Assembly (NCBI GenBank): GCA_902571335.1
Contig: CACGBT010000001.1
Location: forward strand, 1-64,000
Reading direction: 5' to 3'
DNA: 64,000 bases
Source: an uncultured Prochlorococcus sp.
GTDB taxonomy: Bacteria > Cyanobacteriota > Cyanobacteriia > PCC-6307 > Cyanobiaceae
The notes under the pieces: model-generated
Databases searched by the model: none
The model's input: the letters and a program-made list of their open reading frames with translations, nothing else
What the model was told of the DNA's origin: nothing
Position numbers and translations under genes: made by a program
In this document: positions 1 to 10,273 of the stretch, one piece after another
Layout of the letters: the number at the start of each line of letters is the position of its first letter
Position numbering within the stretch: position 1 is the stretch's first letter

Positions 1-1095
1 ATGAGTAGTAGTTTTGGAAAAATTTTTCGTGTTAGTACTTTTGGAGAATCACATGGTGGTGCAGTAGGAGTTATCCTTGATGGATGTCCACCTAAGTTAA
101 AAATAGATATAAATCTGATACAAAATGAATTAGATAGGCGCAGACCTGGTCAAAGTGACATTACAACGCCCAGAAATGAAGAAGATAAAATTGAAATATT
201 AAGTGGGATAAAGGAAGGGTTAACACTTGGAACTCCAATAGCAATGTTGGTAAGAAATAAGGATCAAAGACCAGGAGATTATAATAATTTGGAGCAGGTA
301 TTTAGACCTTCTCATGCAGATGGTACATATCATCTGAAATATGGAATTCAGGCAAGTTCTGGCGGTGGAAGAGCCTCTGCTAGAGAAACAATTGGGAGAG
401 TAGCTGCTGGTGCCGTAGCAAAACAATTATTAAAAACCTTCTGTAAAATTGAAATACTATCTTGGGTAAAGCGTATACATGATATTGATTCTGATATAAA
501 TAAAGAGAAGATTTCTCTCAAAAAAATAGATTCTAATATTGTTAGATGTCCTGATGAAAAGGCATCAACAGAAATGATCGAGAGAATTAAGGAATTAAAG
601 CGTCAAGGAGACTCTTGCGGCGGCGTTATTGAATGTCTAGTAAGGAATGTTCCCTCTGGTCTTGGAATGCCTGTTTTTGATAAATTAGAAGCTGATTTGG
701 CAAAGGCTTTGATGTCTTTGCCTGCCACGAAAGGCTTTGAAATAGGTTCAGGTTTCTCTGGAACTTATTTAAAAGGAAGCGAACATAATGATGCCTTCAT
801 CAAGTCTGATGATATTAGTAAGTTAAGAACAACATCAAACAATTCAGGAGGTATACAGGGCGGAATAAGTAATGGTGAAAATATCGAGATGAAGATAGCT
901 TTTAAACCTACAGCAACCATCGGGAAAGAACAGAAAACAGTAAATGCTGAAGGTAAAGAAGTACTTATTAAAGCAAAAGGGAGACACGATCCATGCGTTC
1001 TACCAAGAGCAGTTCCCATGGTTGATGCTATGGTAGCTTTAGTACTTGCTGATCATTTGCTTCTAAATCATGCTCAGTGTGACTTAATAAATTAA
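1..1095 (+). CDS. aroC: chorismate synthase
   Basis: Starts [31 protein letters not shown]; contains [27 protein letters not shown] and [17 protein letters not shown] motifs. Confidence 0.97.
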   Translation: MSSSFGKIFRVSTFGESHGGAVGVILDGCPPKLKIDINLIQNELDRRRPGQSDITTPRNEEDKIEILSGIKEGLTLGTPIAMLVRNKDQRPGDYNNLEQVFRPSHADGTYHLKYGIQASSGGGRASARETIGRVAAGAVAKQLLKTFCKIEILSWVKRIHDIDSDINKEKISLKKIDSNIVRCPDEKASTEMIERIKELKRQGDSCGGVIECLVRNVPSGLGMPVFDKLEADLAKALMSLPATKGFEIGSGFSGTYLKGSEHNDAFIKSDDISKLRTTSNNSGGIQGGISNGENIEMKIAFKPTATIGKEQKTVNAEGKEVLIKAKGRHDPCVLPRAVPMVDAMVALVLADHLLLNHAQCDLIN

Positions 1096-1133
1096 GAAGT
1101 AGTTTTGTTGAATAAATTATATTTAGCCTTAAC

Positions 1134-1760
1134 TTAATTATTTTTGAGCCATTCATATATTTTTGGATCAAATTTTTTATTTTTGATAGCTTTATCTCCA
1201 ATTACAACTGCTTTATATCCTAAAGATTTATAAGTTTTTAAATCATTTATTGATAGTCCTCCAGCAGCAATGAAATCAATATTTTTATAGTTGATTATAT
1301 TTATCGAACTATCTTTACTTTTTATTGGGTAAATTTTGATAATGTTGCAATTTAAATCTATCGCTTCCTTAAGATCTTTTAAATTATTAATTCCAGGAAT
1401 TAATAAATAATTTTTTGACTGCGCATAATTGAAAAGATCTTTATCCCAAAATTTCATCATCGAAAAATTTAATCCAATTTTTAAAGAATCTTCTATTGAT
1501 TGCTTATTAATTATGGAGGCAGAGCCTAAATTAATTCTTGGATATTTAATTTTGATATCGGATACAAAATCGAACCAATTTTCGTTGTTAGACCAACTTA
1601 TTTCAATATTCTTTAATCCTAATTTTACTAAGTCTTCTAATTCTTCAAAAAATGAATTTCTTATAGAGGTGTTTGAGTAAATATTATCTTCAGGTTTTAT
1701 AAGTAAAAAAAAAGACTCAATTTTCAGGTACTCCGAAAAAGAATCTTCTTTATTATTCAT
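1134..1760 (-). CDS. KDPG/KHG aldolase-family protein (divergent)
   Basis: TIM-barrel pattern IPGINNLKDLKEAIDLNCNIIKIYPI...FIAAGGLSINDL resembling Eda, with several active-site substitutions. Confidence 0.7.
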   Translation of the reverse strand: MNNKEDSFSEYLKIESFFLLIKPEDNIYSNTSIRNSFFEELEDLVKLGLKNIEISWSNNENWFDFVSDIKIKYPRINLGSASIINKQSIEDSLKIGLNFSMMKFWDKDLFNYAQSKNYLLIPGINNLKDLKEAIDLNCNIIKIYPIKSKDSSINIINYKNIDFIAAGGLSINDLKTYKSLGYKAVVIGDKAIKNKKFDPKIYEWLKNN

Positions 1761-1780
1761 TAAAAATTTAAAATTCCACG

Positions 1781-3634
1781 TTAAATATAGTTTGCGACTT
1801 TTACTTCTGAGCGGTTGAGTAAGTCTTGGATATCTTCAGTATCTATAGTTTCTCTTTCAATTAGCATTTGAGCCATTTCGTCAAGAACTGATCTATTGTC
1901 TGTTAAAACTTTTGTAGCTCTCTTATATGCAACATCAACTAGTTCTGAAACCTCTACATCAATTGTTGCGGCTGTGTCTTCAGAGAAGTCTCTTGTAGAA
2001 CTCATATCTCTTCCTAGGAACATTCCACCTTGAGATTGACCTAGAGCGACTGGACCTATTTTGTCACTCATACCGAATTTAGTGATCATTTGTCTTGCTA
2101 CATTGGCAACTTGTTGTAAATCATTTGAAGCTCCGGTTGTTACCTCTTCTTCGCCATAGACTATTTCTTCAGCAACTCTTCCACCAAGAGCTACAGCCAT
2201 TTGATTTTGAAGGTAAGAACGAGAGTAAAGACCAGATTCCATTCTTTCTTCGCTTGGAGTAAAGAAAGTTAGACCCCCAGCTTGTCCTCTAGGAATGATT
2301 GAGACTTTTGCTACTGGATCATAATCAGGCATTAATGCTCCAACGAGTGCATGACCAGCTTCGTGATAAGCAACTAATTCTTTTTTCTTATCACTGATGA
2401 CTCTATCTTTCTTTTCTGGGCCAGCCATAACTCTTTCAATGGCATCACCGACTTCATCGTTACTTACTTTATCTAGATCTTTTCTAGCTGCTAATATTGC
2501 TGCTTCATTTAAAAGATTTGCTAAATCTGCACCAGTAAATCCTGGTGTTCTTCTGGCAACTTTATCCAAATCAACGTCTTTTGAAAGAGTTTTATCTTTC
2601 GCATGAACATTTAATATTTGCAATCTTCCAGCATAATCTGGTCGATCTACTGTTACCTGTCTATCGAATCTTCCAGGACGCATTAAAGCTGAATCTAAAA
2701 CATCTGGTCTGTTGGTTGCAGCAACTATTATTATTCCTGAATTACCTTCAAAACCATCCATTTCGGTTAAGAGTTGATTTAGTGTTTGTTCTCTTTCATC
2801 ATTTCCTCCGCCCATACCAGCTCCTCTTTGTCTTCCAACTGCATCTATTTCGTCAATAAACACAATACAAGGAGCATTCTTTTTAGCTTGTTCAAAAAGA
2901 TCTCTAACTCTACTAGCTCCAACCCCAACAAACATCTCTACAAATTCTGATCCAGAAATTGAGAAAAATGGTACACCTGCTTCCCCAGCTACTGCTTTAG
3001 CTAACAATGTTTTTCCAGTACCAGGAGGACCAACAAGAAGAACTCCTTTTGGAATTTTTGCTCCGACTGCTGTAAATCTATCTGGACTCTTAAGAAAATC
3101 TACAACTTCTGTGAGTTCTAATTTTGCACCTTCTACACCAGCAACATCTGAAAAGGTTACTTGTGTAGATGGTTCCATTTGAAGTCTAGCTTTGCTCTTG
3201 CCAAAACTCATAGCAGGGTTACCACCCCCAGCATTACCACTTTGGGATCTTCTGAAAAGAAAAAATAGGCCTCCTATTAAAAGTACTGGGAAAATTAAGC
3301 TACTTACAGCCTGTTGCCATGGATTGGCTAATTTTGTAGGAGTTACAGCGATATCTACATTATTCTCAGTCAGAATCTTTAATAAATCTTTGTCAGGGGC
3401 TAAATTGACCTCAGACCTGCTCCCATCATTTTCAACAACTTGAGCTGTGGCATTATCTGGAGATATTAAGACTCGACTTATTTCTTTATCTTGAACTGCC
3501 TCTATAAAATCACTATATCTAAGGGTCTTTGTCGAACTTTCAGTACTAGGTTTATCAAAAACTGAAGTACCAATGAAAATTACAGTAATAACAGCTAGGA
3601 CATAAAGTCCTACGTTTCTCCAACGTTTGTTCAC
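1781..3634 (-). CDS. ftsH: ATP-dependent zinc metalloprotease FtsH
   Basis: Walker [12 protein letters not shown] region [20 protein letters not shown], zinc motif HEAGH, N-terminal TM segments. Confidence 0.97.
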   Translation of the reverse strand: MNKRWRNVGLYVLAVITVIFIGTSVFDKPSTESSTKTLRYSDFIEAVQDKEISRVLISPDNATAQVVENDGSRSEVNLAPDKDLLKILTENNVDIAVTPTKLANPWQQAVSSLIFPVLLIGGLFFLFRRSQSGNAGGGNPAMSFGKSKARLQMEPSTQVTFSDVAGVEGAKLELTEVVDFLKSPDRFTAVGAKIPKGVLLVGPPGTGKTLLAKAVAGEAGVPFFSISGSEFVEMFVGVGASRVRDLFEQAKKNAPCIVFIDEIDAVGRQRGAGMGGGNDEREQTLNQLLTEMDGFEGNSGIIIVAATNRPDVLDSALMRPGRFDRQVTVDRPDYAGRLQILNVHAKDKTLSKDVDLDKVARRTPGFTGADLANLLNEAAILAARKDLDKVSNDEVGDAIERVMAGPEKKDRVISDKKKELVAYHEAGHALVGALMPDYDPVAKVSIIPRGQAGGLTFFTPSEERMESGLYSRSYLQNQMAVALGGRVAEEIVYGEEEVTTGASNDLQQVANVARQMITKFGMSDKIGPVALGQSQGGMFLGRDMSSTRDFSEDTAATIDVEVSELVDVAYKRATKVLTDNRSVLDEMAQMLIERETIDTEDIQDLLNRSEVKVANYI

Positions 3635-3680
3635 GATAAAAAATCTTTAATAAATCTATAATACTAATAATAAAACAATA

Positions 3681-4856
3681 TTAAGAGCGTCTTAGAACAT
3701 CTACTACACTTTTGAATGCAAACCATTCAGGAATTGGTTCGCCATTCCTCAATTTCTTTCTAAATTCAGTACCACTAAGTTTCATAATTTCATAATTAAA
3801 TTCTTTGGCTTCTTCAGCTGTTATATATCCTTTTTCCTTCGTATAAACTAAATTTTTTGAAGGAACAGTTTGCATCATCAATTCATCTGCACACTTATTC
3901 GCAAAATTTTGGGCGTCATATGGACCATAAAAATCTTCACCAGTTGACGACGACTTACAACCAGCCATATCTCTACCAATAATAAAGTGGGTGCAGCCAT
4001 AATTTCTTCTTATTATCATATGTTGAAGAGCTTCTCTTGGCCCAGCCATATGCATTGAATAAGGTAAAAAAGCCCATTTTATTCTTTCATCAGATATTTC
4101 TTCTTCTAATTCTTTGTAGGTCAAATATCTAACTTTTCCAGGAATATCATCTTGTTGAGTTGGCCCACAAGTTGGATGAACTAAAACAACTGCGTTAGAG
4201 GAGACATTATCTGAAAGTAAGGCATTAGTAAATAATTCATAATGTGCTCTATGAATTGGATTTCTGCATTGAAATGCAACTACATCATGATTTGATGGTA
4301 GTGTAGATCTAACTTCTTCTGGGGTTTTGCAGGGGAATTCTCTAATTGGTAGTTCGAAACCATAAACTCTTCCTCCTATATAAAATCTCCCTCTCTCATT
4401 GAAAATCATCTTAACAGCAGGATGATCTAAAGAATTAGTACCATAACAAAGTTCAGCTTCTAGGGATTTGTCAGGCTCCCATTTGGAGCCAACTTCTAAA
4501 ACTGCTATTTTTTGTTTTTTATAAGTAAGCAATATTGTCTCTCCAGTTTTTACTTTTTCATTATTTGAATCAAATACTATAGGCAAGCCAAAAAGCAAAC
4601 CATTTGTATTTCTATTATTTTTAATTACCGAATTGTAGTTATTTTCATCCATAAAACCTTCCAATGGAGAAAAAGCTCCAACCATCAAAAGTTCTACATC
4701 GCAAGCATTTCTCTCGCTACATTCAAACTCATAAGTAGCTTTAGAGATAAGATCATTTTTAAGGTATTTATCATGGATAATTAAATTTTTTAGTTCCCCT
4801 CCATAAGGCGGTATTAGTCCATTAGTATCTGTTTTAGTTTTTTGTTGTAATTCCAT
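3681..4856 (-). CDS. sat: sulfate adenylyltransferase (ATP sulfurylase)
   Basis: QCRNPIHRAHYEL, GPREALQHMIIRRNYGCTHFIIGRDMAG motifs. Confidence 0.95.
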   Translation of the reverse strand: MELQQKTKTDTNGLIPPYGGELKNLIIHDKYLKNDLISKATYEFECSERNACDVELLMVGAFSPLEGFMDENNYNSVIKNNRNTNGLLFGLPIVFDSNNEKVKTGETILLTYKKQKIAVLEVGSKWEPDKSLEAELCYGTNSLDHPAVKMIFNERGRFYIGGRVYGFELPIREFPCKTPEEVRSTLPSNHDVVAFQCRNPIHRAHYELFTNALLSDNVSSNAVVLVHPTCGPTQQDDIPGKVRYLTYKELEEEISDERIKWAFLPYSMHMAGPREALQHMIIRRNYGCTHFIIGRDMAGCKSSSTGEDFYGPYDAQNFANKCADELMMQTVPSKNLVYTKEKGYITAEEAKEFNYEIMKLSGTEFRKKLRNGEPIPEWFAFKSVVDVLRRS

Positions 4857-4878
4857 TTTTTAAATTGATAAAGAAAAA

Positions 4879-4915
4879 TTTTGAAAAAAAAAAAGGGGTT
4901 TAACCCCCTTTTTCT
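4879..4915 (-). terminator. Rho-independent terminator downstream of psbO
   Basis: aaaaggggtttaacccccttttt hairpin with T-run on the minus strand, just after the psbO stop. Confidence 0.75.
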
Positions 4916-4927
4916 CTTAAGTAGGAT

Positions 4928-5722
4928 TTATGACTTTCTTCCGTAAAGCTCCCCAATTATTTTTACATCAAGTGGATCCTTAGAACCCATATCTGTATCT
5001 GAAGGTTGGATTGCCTCAAAAGTACCAGCAAATTCGTCTGTGTCAGAATCTACATTGTTGATTGAAAGTGTAATAACTCCAGTACCGTTTACATCAACTT
5101 TAATATTTTCTTTTGCAAGTTCTTCGTCATCGCCTCCTAATGCAACTAAACCTTGAGCATATTCAACACCAGTATTTTTAGCTCTTGCCTTAGGATCTAG
5201 AAAATCACCAGTTCTGTAGTTAGGTGTAAATGTTGAACCACTAATCTCTGTGCCTGGCTCAATTGATGAAGGTAAATTAGCTGTAAGATCTTTTGCTGAA
5301 AAAGCAAATGGCACCTCTAAACCACCAGGAGTTAATACAGTAATAAGTTGAAAATCAATACCACCCTTTTCACTGAAAGTTCCTGAATCTATATCTCCAT
5401 AAACTTCTGTCACTGTGGTGTTATTTCTAGGACTAATAATTTTTGTAGAAACAAATTCTGCAGCTTTTCGTTTTGTCCCTGGCACTTTTACATAAACTTC
5501 TGTTGGATGCATGCATATTCCTTTAAGGCTATCTCCATTTCCTAGAGATATTGATCCGACAAGAGATGAGTCTAATGTAGGGCAATCATTAGCTTTTCCA
5601 GTGTTAACAACATCTGTGAATTGTGCATTTCCTCTTTCAGAAAAAGCAAATGTTTTAACAGGTACGAAAGCAAAAGTTATACAAATTGAAATAACAAAAG
5701 CTAAGAAAGAACGAATTCTCAT
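4928..5722 (-). CDS. psbO: photosystem II manganese-stabilizing protein PsbO
   Basis: Signal peptide MRIRSFLAFVISICITFAF; DCPTLDSS, GICMHPTEVYVK, GGIDFQLITVLTPGGLEVPFAFSAKDL. The ORF track starts upstream at 5767; the internal ATG at 5722 fits the signal peptide better. Confidence 0.95.
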   Translation of the reverse strand: MRIRSFLAFVISICITFAFVPVKTFAFSERGNAQFTDVVNTGKANDCPTLDSSLVGSISLGNGDSLKGICMHPTEVYVKVPGTKRKAAEFVSTKIISPRNNTTVTEVYGDIDSGTFSEKGGIDFQLITVLTPGGLEVPFAFSAKDLTANLPSSIEPGTEISGSTFTPNYRTGDFLDPKARAKNTGVEYAQGLVALGGDDEELAKENIKVDVNGTGVITLSINNVDSDTDEFAGTFEAIQPSDTDMGSKDPLDVKIIGELYGRKS

Positions 5723-5939
5723 AATTAAAGTTGCAGTAAAGTTCTGTGACGATAGATTAAAGGTCATCTAATAAGTTCAGTACGGATATTACAAGGGAAA
5801 GGACCATAAAAGATAGGACTATTAAATCCTCGAAACAACCCGTAGCTTTTTAGATTTTAAAAAACTGGAATTATTTTAAGCTATCGCATTATTTTTAATG
5901 ATTAAGATTACAAAAAAATACAAATTAAAAAATTTTTTT

Positions 5940-7196
5940 TTATTTTTTTAATGAAATAATTTGGGTTATTAATTTATTTGCTAAATCAATTTTTGATGTT
6001 TTATTAATATAGTATTCCATATTATTAGTATCGAATAACCAACCTTCATTTTGTGCCAAAAAGCCAAATCCTTGGCCTTCAAGATCAATTGGATTTGCGA
6101 ATAGATAATCACAACCCTTTTGGATAATCTTTTCTTTAATTGTAATTCGTGCTTCTTCGATAGATCCTGTAAAAGCACAAAAGCCAACAAAAACTTGGTT
6201 ATCTTTTTTGGATTTACTAATTGTTTTTAAAATATCTGGGACTAGCTCAAAGTTTTGATTCAAATGAGCATTAATTTGATTTTTTGGAATTTTAACTGAA
6301 TTATCAGAGTTTATTTTGAAATCAGATACTGCTGCATTCATGAAAAAATAATCGCAATTTGATATTTCATTATTAAGTGCCCTAATTAAATCAACACTAG
6401 TTTCAATTTCATATCTTTTTATTCCATCAGTAAGATTCTTATCGATTTTCAGAGGACCATGAACATATTTTACTTGTGCTCCCCTGAACCTCGCTACTTG
6501 AGAAAGAAGTAAGCCCATAGCTCCAGAACTTTTATTAGTAATGTGTCTTGCCGCGTCAATTTTCTCTGAGGTACACCCTCCAGTTATTAAAATTTCTTTA
6601 TTAAGTAAATCTTTGCGATATTCATTTTGTTTAAGTGAAGCTATAAATTCAAGAGCTAATTGGATTAGATCATTGGGAGGTATCTTACCGATGCCAATAG
6701 CATCACATGCTAAGAGGCCTTCACTTGGTTGCAAAGACAAAACATTTTCGTAATTCTGTAAATTCTCATAATTTTTTTGGACAGCTTTATTTAGCCACAT
6801 TTGTGTATTCATTGCCGGTGCAACAATAATTGGCTTTATATTTGCTATTAAGATGCTTGGGATCAAACCATCTGCATTTCCTGTTACCCATTTTGCTAAT
6901 GTTGTCGCTGTTAAAGGGGCGATGATTAAAATATCAGCCCAATTACTTAGTTCTATGTGAAGAGGTGTTGATTGACCATCAGACCATTGATCATTTTCTA
7001 AAATGCAGGGGTTTCTACTTAAAATAGAAAGAGAAAGCGGCTTTATTAATTTTTCTGCATTTTTTGATAAAACGCATCTTATTTCATAATTTTCTTTCGC
7101 TAATTGGCTAACTAATAATGGAACTCTTACAGCTGCAATACTTCCAGTTATTAATAAAAGAACCTTTATTTTGGAGTCCTTACTTTTAGTTTTCAT
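5940..7196 (-). CDS. coaBC: bifunctional phosphopantothenoylcysteine decarboxylase / phosphopantothenate-cysteine ligase
   Basis: VLLLITGSIAAVRVPLLVSQL, APAMNTQMW, ITGGCTSEKIDAARHITNKSSGAMG. Confidence 0.93.
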   Translation of the reverse strand: MKTKSKDSKIKVLLLITGSIAAVRVPLLVSQLAKENYEIRCVLSKNAEKLIKPLSLSILSRNPCILENDQWSDGQSTPLHIELSNWADILIIAPLTATTLAKWVTGNADGLIPSILIANIKPIIVAPAMNTQMWLNKAVQKNYENLQNYENVLSLQPSEGLLACDAIGIGKIPPNDLIQLALEFIASLKQNEYRKDLLNKEILITGGCTSEKIDAARHITNKSSGAMGLLLSQVARFRGAQVKYVHGPLKIDKNLTDGIKRYEIETSVDLIRALNNEISNCDYFFMNAAVSDFKINSDNSVKIPKNQINAHLNQNFELVPDILKTISKSKKDNQVFVGFCAFTGSIEEARITIKEKIIQKGCDYLFANPIDLEGQGFGFLAQNEGWLFDTNNMEYYINKTSKIDLANKLITQIISLKK

Positions 7197-7422
7197 CGAA
7201 AGGTTCCTGATCGAGGAGATGGGTATAATTAGTCGTTAATTCAGGCCTATTAATTGCAAGAGCTCTCAGTAAGTGCCAGTCTTTTAAACCATCAAATGGA
7301 GTATTATAATTATCTTCCTCTAGCCTTTTAGCGAGCTCAAAGGTCATTTCTTCATCAAAAGAATTTACTAGTTCCTCACTTATTTTATTTTCAGAAATGA
7401 ATTTCATATTGAGTAAAGTCAA
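7186..7422 (-). CDS. cyanobacterial conserved protein (DUF2555-like)
   Basis: Short acidic ORF overlapping the coaBC start by 11 nt; family recalled from pattern (DWHLLRALAINRPEL). Confidence 0.6.
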   Translation of the reverse strand: MTLLNMKFISENKISEELVNSFDEEMTFELAKRLEEDNYNTPFDGLKDWHLLRALAINRPELTTNYTHLLDQEPFDEN

Positions 7423-7625
7423 TATACTCTAATAATAAAGCCTCAAGTAATTATTTAAAATTGATATAAAAATTAAGTACATATTTTCAGGGATATGATA
7501 ATTTTCAATTTTCAGATCTTTTCAAATTGTTGTTAGGTCATTTATCTTCATTCTCAGTCATAAATATGTAAACTCTCCTTTTCAAAAATATTCTTTCTTA
7601 AAGTATTTATGCCAAAATTTATGTC

Positions 7626-7826
7626 ATGTCGCAAACCAAAAGAGAGCAAGTCATTAGTCACATTCGCTATTTAAGGCAAGAGCTCAGAGAAATGCATTTA
7701 GGAATAAAAGAAGATGACCTTTTCCCTGAGCCAGGCGAATTAAGAGGGTTAATGGCTCAGTTGGAAGCATTACTTGAATTAATAGAAGGAAATACTAAAA
7801 TTGAATCAAACTCTGAAGCAGCTTAG
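7626..7826 (+). CDS. small conserved hypothetical protein
   Basis: 66-aa ORF MSQTKREQVISHIRYLRQELREMHLGIKEDDLFPEPGELRGLMAQLEALLELIEG in tandem with the next ORF. Confidence 0.6.
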   Translation: MSQTKREQVISHIRYLRQELREMHLGIKEDDLFPEPGELRGLMAQLEALLELIEGNTKIESNSEAA

Positions 7827-7837
7827 TTTAATGCAAA

Positions 7838-8179
7838 ATGGTTGTTAAACCTCAAAAGACAAAATTTCAGCTAAAAATTGTGGAAAATATTCAGACATTA
7901 AGTATTTGGGCTAGTAATCCATGGCGAAGATATTCAATATCATTGATTACACTTTTAATCGGATACTTTTTTGGAAGTTCTCTTGGTATGGTAAGTGCCG
8001 TTGTGGAACTCATGGATCCTGTAGCCGCTTTTTTATCAGTAATTTTTATTGAGTTTTTAATAGTTTTGAGAAGAAATTTTAGATTTGAAAGGAAAAAGAA
8101 ATTTTTAGTACTTTTATTAGATTCTTTAAGATTGGGATTATTTTATGGTTTCTTTACTGAAAGTCTTAAGTTGTTATAA
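7838..8179 (+). CDS. DUF565-like (Ycf20-like) membrane protein
   Basis: NPWRRYSISLITLLIGYFFGSSLGMVSAVVELMDP...LLDSLRLGLFYGFFTESLKLL. Confidence 0.7.
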   Translation: MVVKPQKTKFQLKIVENIQTLSIWASNPWRRYSISLITLLIGYFFGSSLGMVSAVVELMDPVAAFLSVIFIEFLIVLRRNFRFERKKKFLVLLLDSLRLGLFYGFFTESLKLL

Positions 8180-8181
8180 AT

Positions 8182-9198
8182 TTACTTGTTGTGTTTCTGT
8201 AATAGATAAAGCAAAGCCATTCTTATAGGGATACCATTTGCAACTTGATTATTAATTAAGCAATTAGGATATCGATCTACCACTTTGCTACTAATTTCAA
8301 TATCTCTGTTAATGGGACCGGGATGTAGAATTGGAATTTCTTTATTATTTAAAGATAATTTCTCTGGGGTTAAGCCATAATCCAAACTATATGAATCAAT
8401 ACTACTTAGTAAATTTTCCATCATTCTCTCTTTCTGGAGTCTTAAAACAATAATCGCATCTGCAATTTTTATTGATTCTTCCAATGACCTGGAAATTGTT
8501 ATGGAACCTCTCGATTTAACAGGATCTTCTGTTTGATTTGGCGCGGGGGTTTTTAAAAAATTGATAAATTCATCAGGTATTAATGTCTTAGGACCACATA
8601 AGATTATATCGGCGCCGAATGCACTCAAAGCCCAAAGATTTGACCTGGCAACCCTTGAATGATTAACGTCGCCAATTATTAAAATTTTTTTGGAATTTAA
8701 AACCTCTGGATTCAGTGTTTTTTGGGAAAAGAATTTTATCAATGTATAGATGTCAAGCAATCCTTGGCTGGGGTGACTATGTAATCCATCTCCAGCATTA
8801 AGAACCGAAGTCTTGGCATTTATTTCATCAAGTTTTTTTGCGATCTCAAAGGTTATGTAACTAGATGAATGTCTGATAACTAATGTATCTGCCCCCATAG
8901 CAGAATAAGTTATGGCTGTATCAATTATTGTTTCGCCTTTTGTTAAAGAGCTGGAGGATGGTGCAAACGTTTGGACATCAGCAGAAAGTCTTTTTGCTGC
9001 AAGCTCAAAACTATTTTTTGTTCTTGTACTAGCTTCAAAAAATAAAGACGTTACCAAAGTCCCTTGTAAGGCCGGTATCTTTTTTGTCCCTGCATTCTTT
9101 AGTGCATCAAATCTATTAGCTAATTCAAATACTGACTCATAATCTTTAATTGAAAAATTAGCTAGTGTGTGGATATGTTTATGAGGCCAAATTTGCAT
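8182..9198 (-). CDS. pyrB: aspartate carbamoyltransferase catalytic subunit
   Basis: [47 protein letters not shown]. Confidence 0.96.
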   Translation of the reverse strand: MQIWPHKHIHTLANFSIKDYESVFELANRFDALKNAGTKKIPALQGTLVTSLFFEASTRTKNSFELAAKRLSADVQTFAPSSSSLTKGETIIDTAITYSAMGADTLVIRHSSSYITFEIAKKLDEINAKTSVLNAGDGLHSHPSQGLLDIYTLIKFFSQKTLNPEVLNSKKILIIGDVNHSRVARSNLWALSAFGADIILCGPKTLIPDEFINFLKTPAPNQTEDPVKSRGSITISRSLEESIKIADAIIVLRLQKERMMENLLSSIDSYSLDYGLTPEKLSLNNKEIPILHPGPINRDIEISSKVVDRYPNCLINNQVANGIPIRMALLYLLQKHNK

Positions 9199-9219
9199 TA
9201 CGCTTAAAAAGATAAATGA

Positions 9220-9804
9220 TTATTGAAATTTAGGTGTTCTGTCACCTTTTAATCTTTTACTTACACTTCTACTATTTTTGAGATACCAACGCCATTTTAT
9301 ATTTTTTGCCTTTGATATGCCAATTCTCGTAGTTTGAATAAGATCTTTTTCTTCTAGAGTGGAGTCTCTTGGAGAAATCCATAAAGATTTGTTATTAAGA
9401 ACTTCAAGTGAGTTAAATGAAATGTCTACACTGAATGTTTTTGTTACTAAGCCAGGGCCAGAAGCTAATCTTTCATTCTTATTAGAGATAAAAACTGATC
9501 TTATCAAAACACCACTTGCAAAATTTTCTTTATCAGTAACTATGTTTAAACAATGATGAATGCCATAAGATTTGTAAATATAAAATGTGCCCGGTTTGCC
9601 AAATAATGATTTGTTTGATTCAGTCATTTTGCGGTAGCCATGACAGGCCTCTTCTTCCTGTGAATAAGCTTCAGTTTCAACAATTACCCCTTTAACTTGA
9701 TCTATCTCATTATTTTTTTTTATGAGGTAACAGCCTATTAAATCAGGAGCAACAAGTTTAGAGTGCCGATAAAAAAATTTTTTTGGAAAGAATTCTTCTT
9801 CTAT
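9220..9804 (-). CDS. 3-methyladenine DNA glycosylase (AAG/MPG family), apparent ATA start
   Basis: The ORF track begins at an internal ATG (9627). The frame is open upstream: (ATA)EEEFFPKKFFYRHSKLVAPDLIGCYLIKKNNEIDQVKGVIVETEAYSQEEEACHGYRK-MTESNKSLFGKPGTFYIYKSYGIHHCLNIV, directly after an in-frame TGA at 9808-9810. Confidence 0.85.
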   Translation of the reverse strand: MEEEFFPKKFFYRHSKLVAPDLIGCYLIKKNNEIDQVKGVIVETEAYSQEEEACHGYRKMTESNKSLFGKPGTFYIYKSYGIHHCLNIVTDKENFASGVLIRSVFISNKNERLASGPGLVTKTFSVDISFNSLEVLNNKSLWISPRDSTLEEKDLIQTTRIGISKAKNIKWRWYLKNSRSVSKRLKGDRTPKFQ

Positions 9805-9974
9805 TTTTCAATATCTATCTAATAATATATTTAACTGAGAAAAATAATTAAGGCTATCAATTGATATTGATTTTCAAAAAGATGTCATTATTTTTTAAAT
9901 TATTTGAAATTCAAAGGATATTTAAATAAGTTGTTCTTAATAAACTATTATTAAATAGATAAGATATTAAATGT

Positions 9975-10268
9975 ATGACAAAAATAACTAAAGAGGAAGT
10001 AAAAAAAGTTGCTCATTTAGCGAGATTAGAACTTAACGAGAATGAAACTAATAATCATGCACAACAATTAGAAAAAATATTGGATTATATAAAACAACTT
10101 GAAAAAATTGATACAGATGATGTTTCTTGTACAACGAGAGCTATAGAGGTTGTAAATGTATTTAGAAAAGACGAAAAGAAAAATTCTGATTGCAATGAAG
10201 AACTTTTAGAATTGGGCCCATCGAGAGAAGATAAATATTTTAAAGTACCAAAAATTACTAATGAATGA
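9975..10268 (+). CDS. gatC: Asp-tRNA(Asn)/Glu-tRNA(Gln) amidotransferase subunit C
   Basis: VKKVAHLARLELNENE...ILDYIKQLEKIDTDDV. Confidence 0.93.
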   Translation: MTKITKEEVKKVAHLARLELNENETNNHAQQLEKILDYIKQLEKIDTDDVSCTTRAIEVVNVFRKDEKKNSDCNEELLELGPSREDKYFKVPKITNE

Positions 10269-10273
10269 GTAAG

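Noticed and set aside
2545-2859. 104-aa ORF antisense to ftsH
   Set aside because: Lies wholly inside the conserved FtsH AAA+ coding region; low-complexity Leu/Phe-rich translation typical of an antisense shadow frame.
9220-9804. Frameshift or pseudogene explanation for the truncated glycosylase ORF
   Set aside because: The upstream conserved residues are in the same frame with no stop or indel; only the start codon is unusual.
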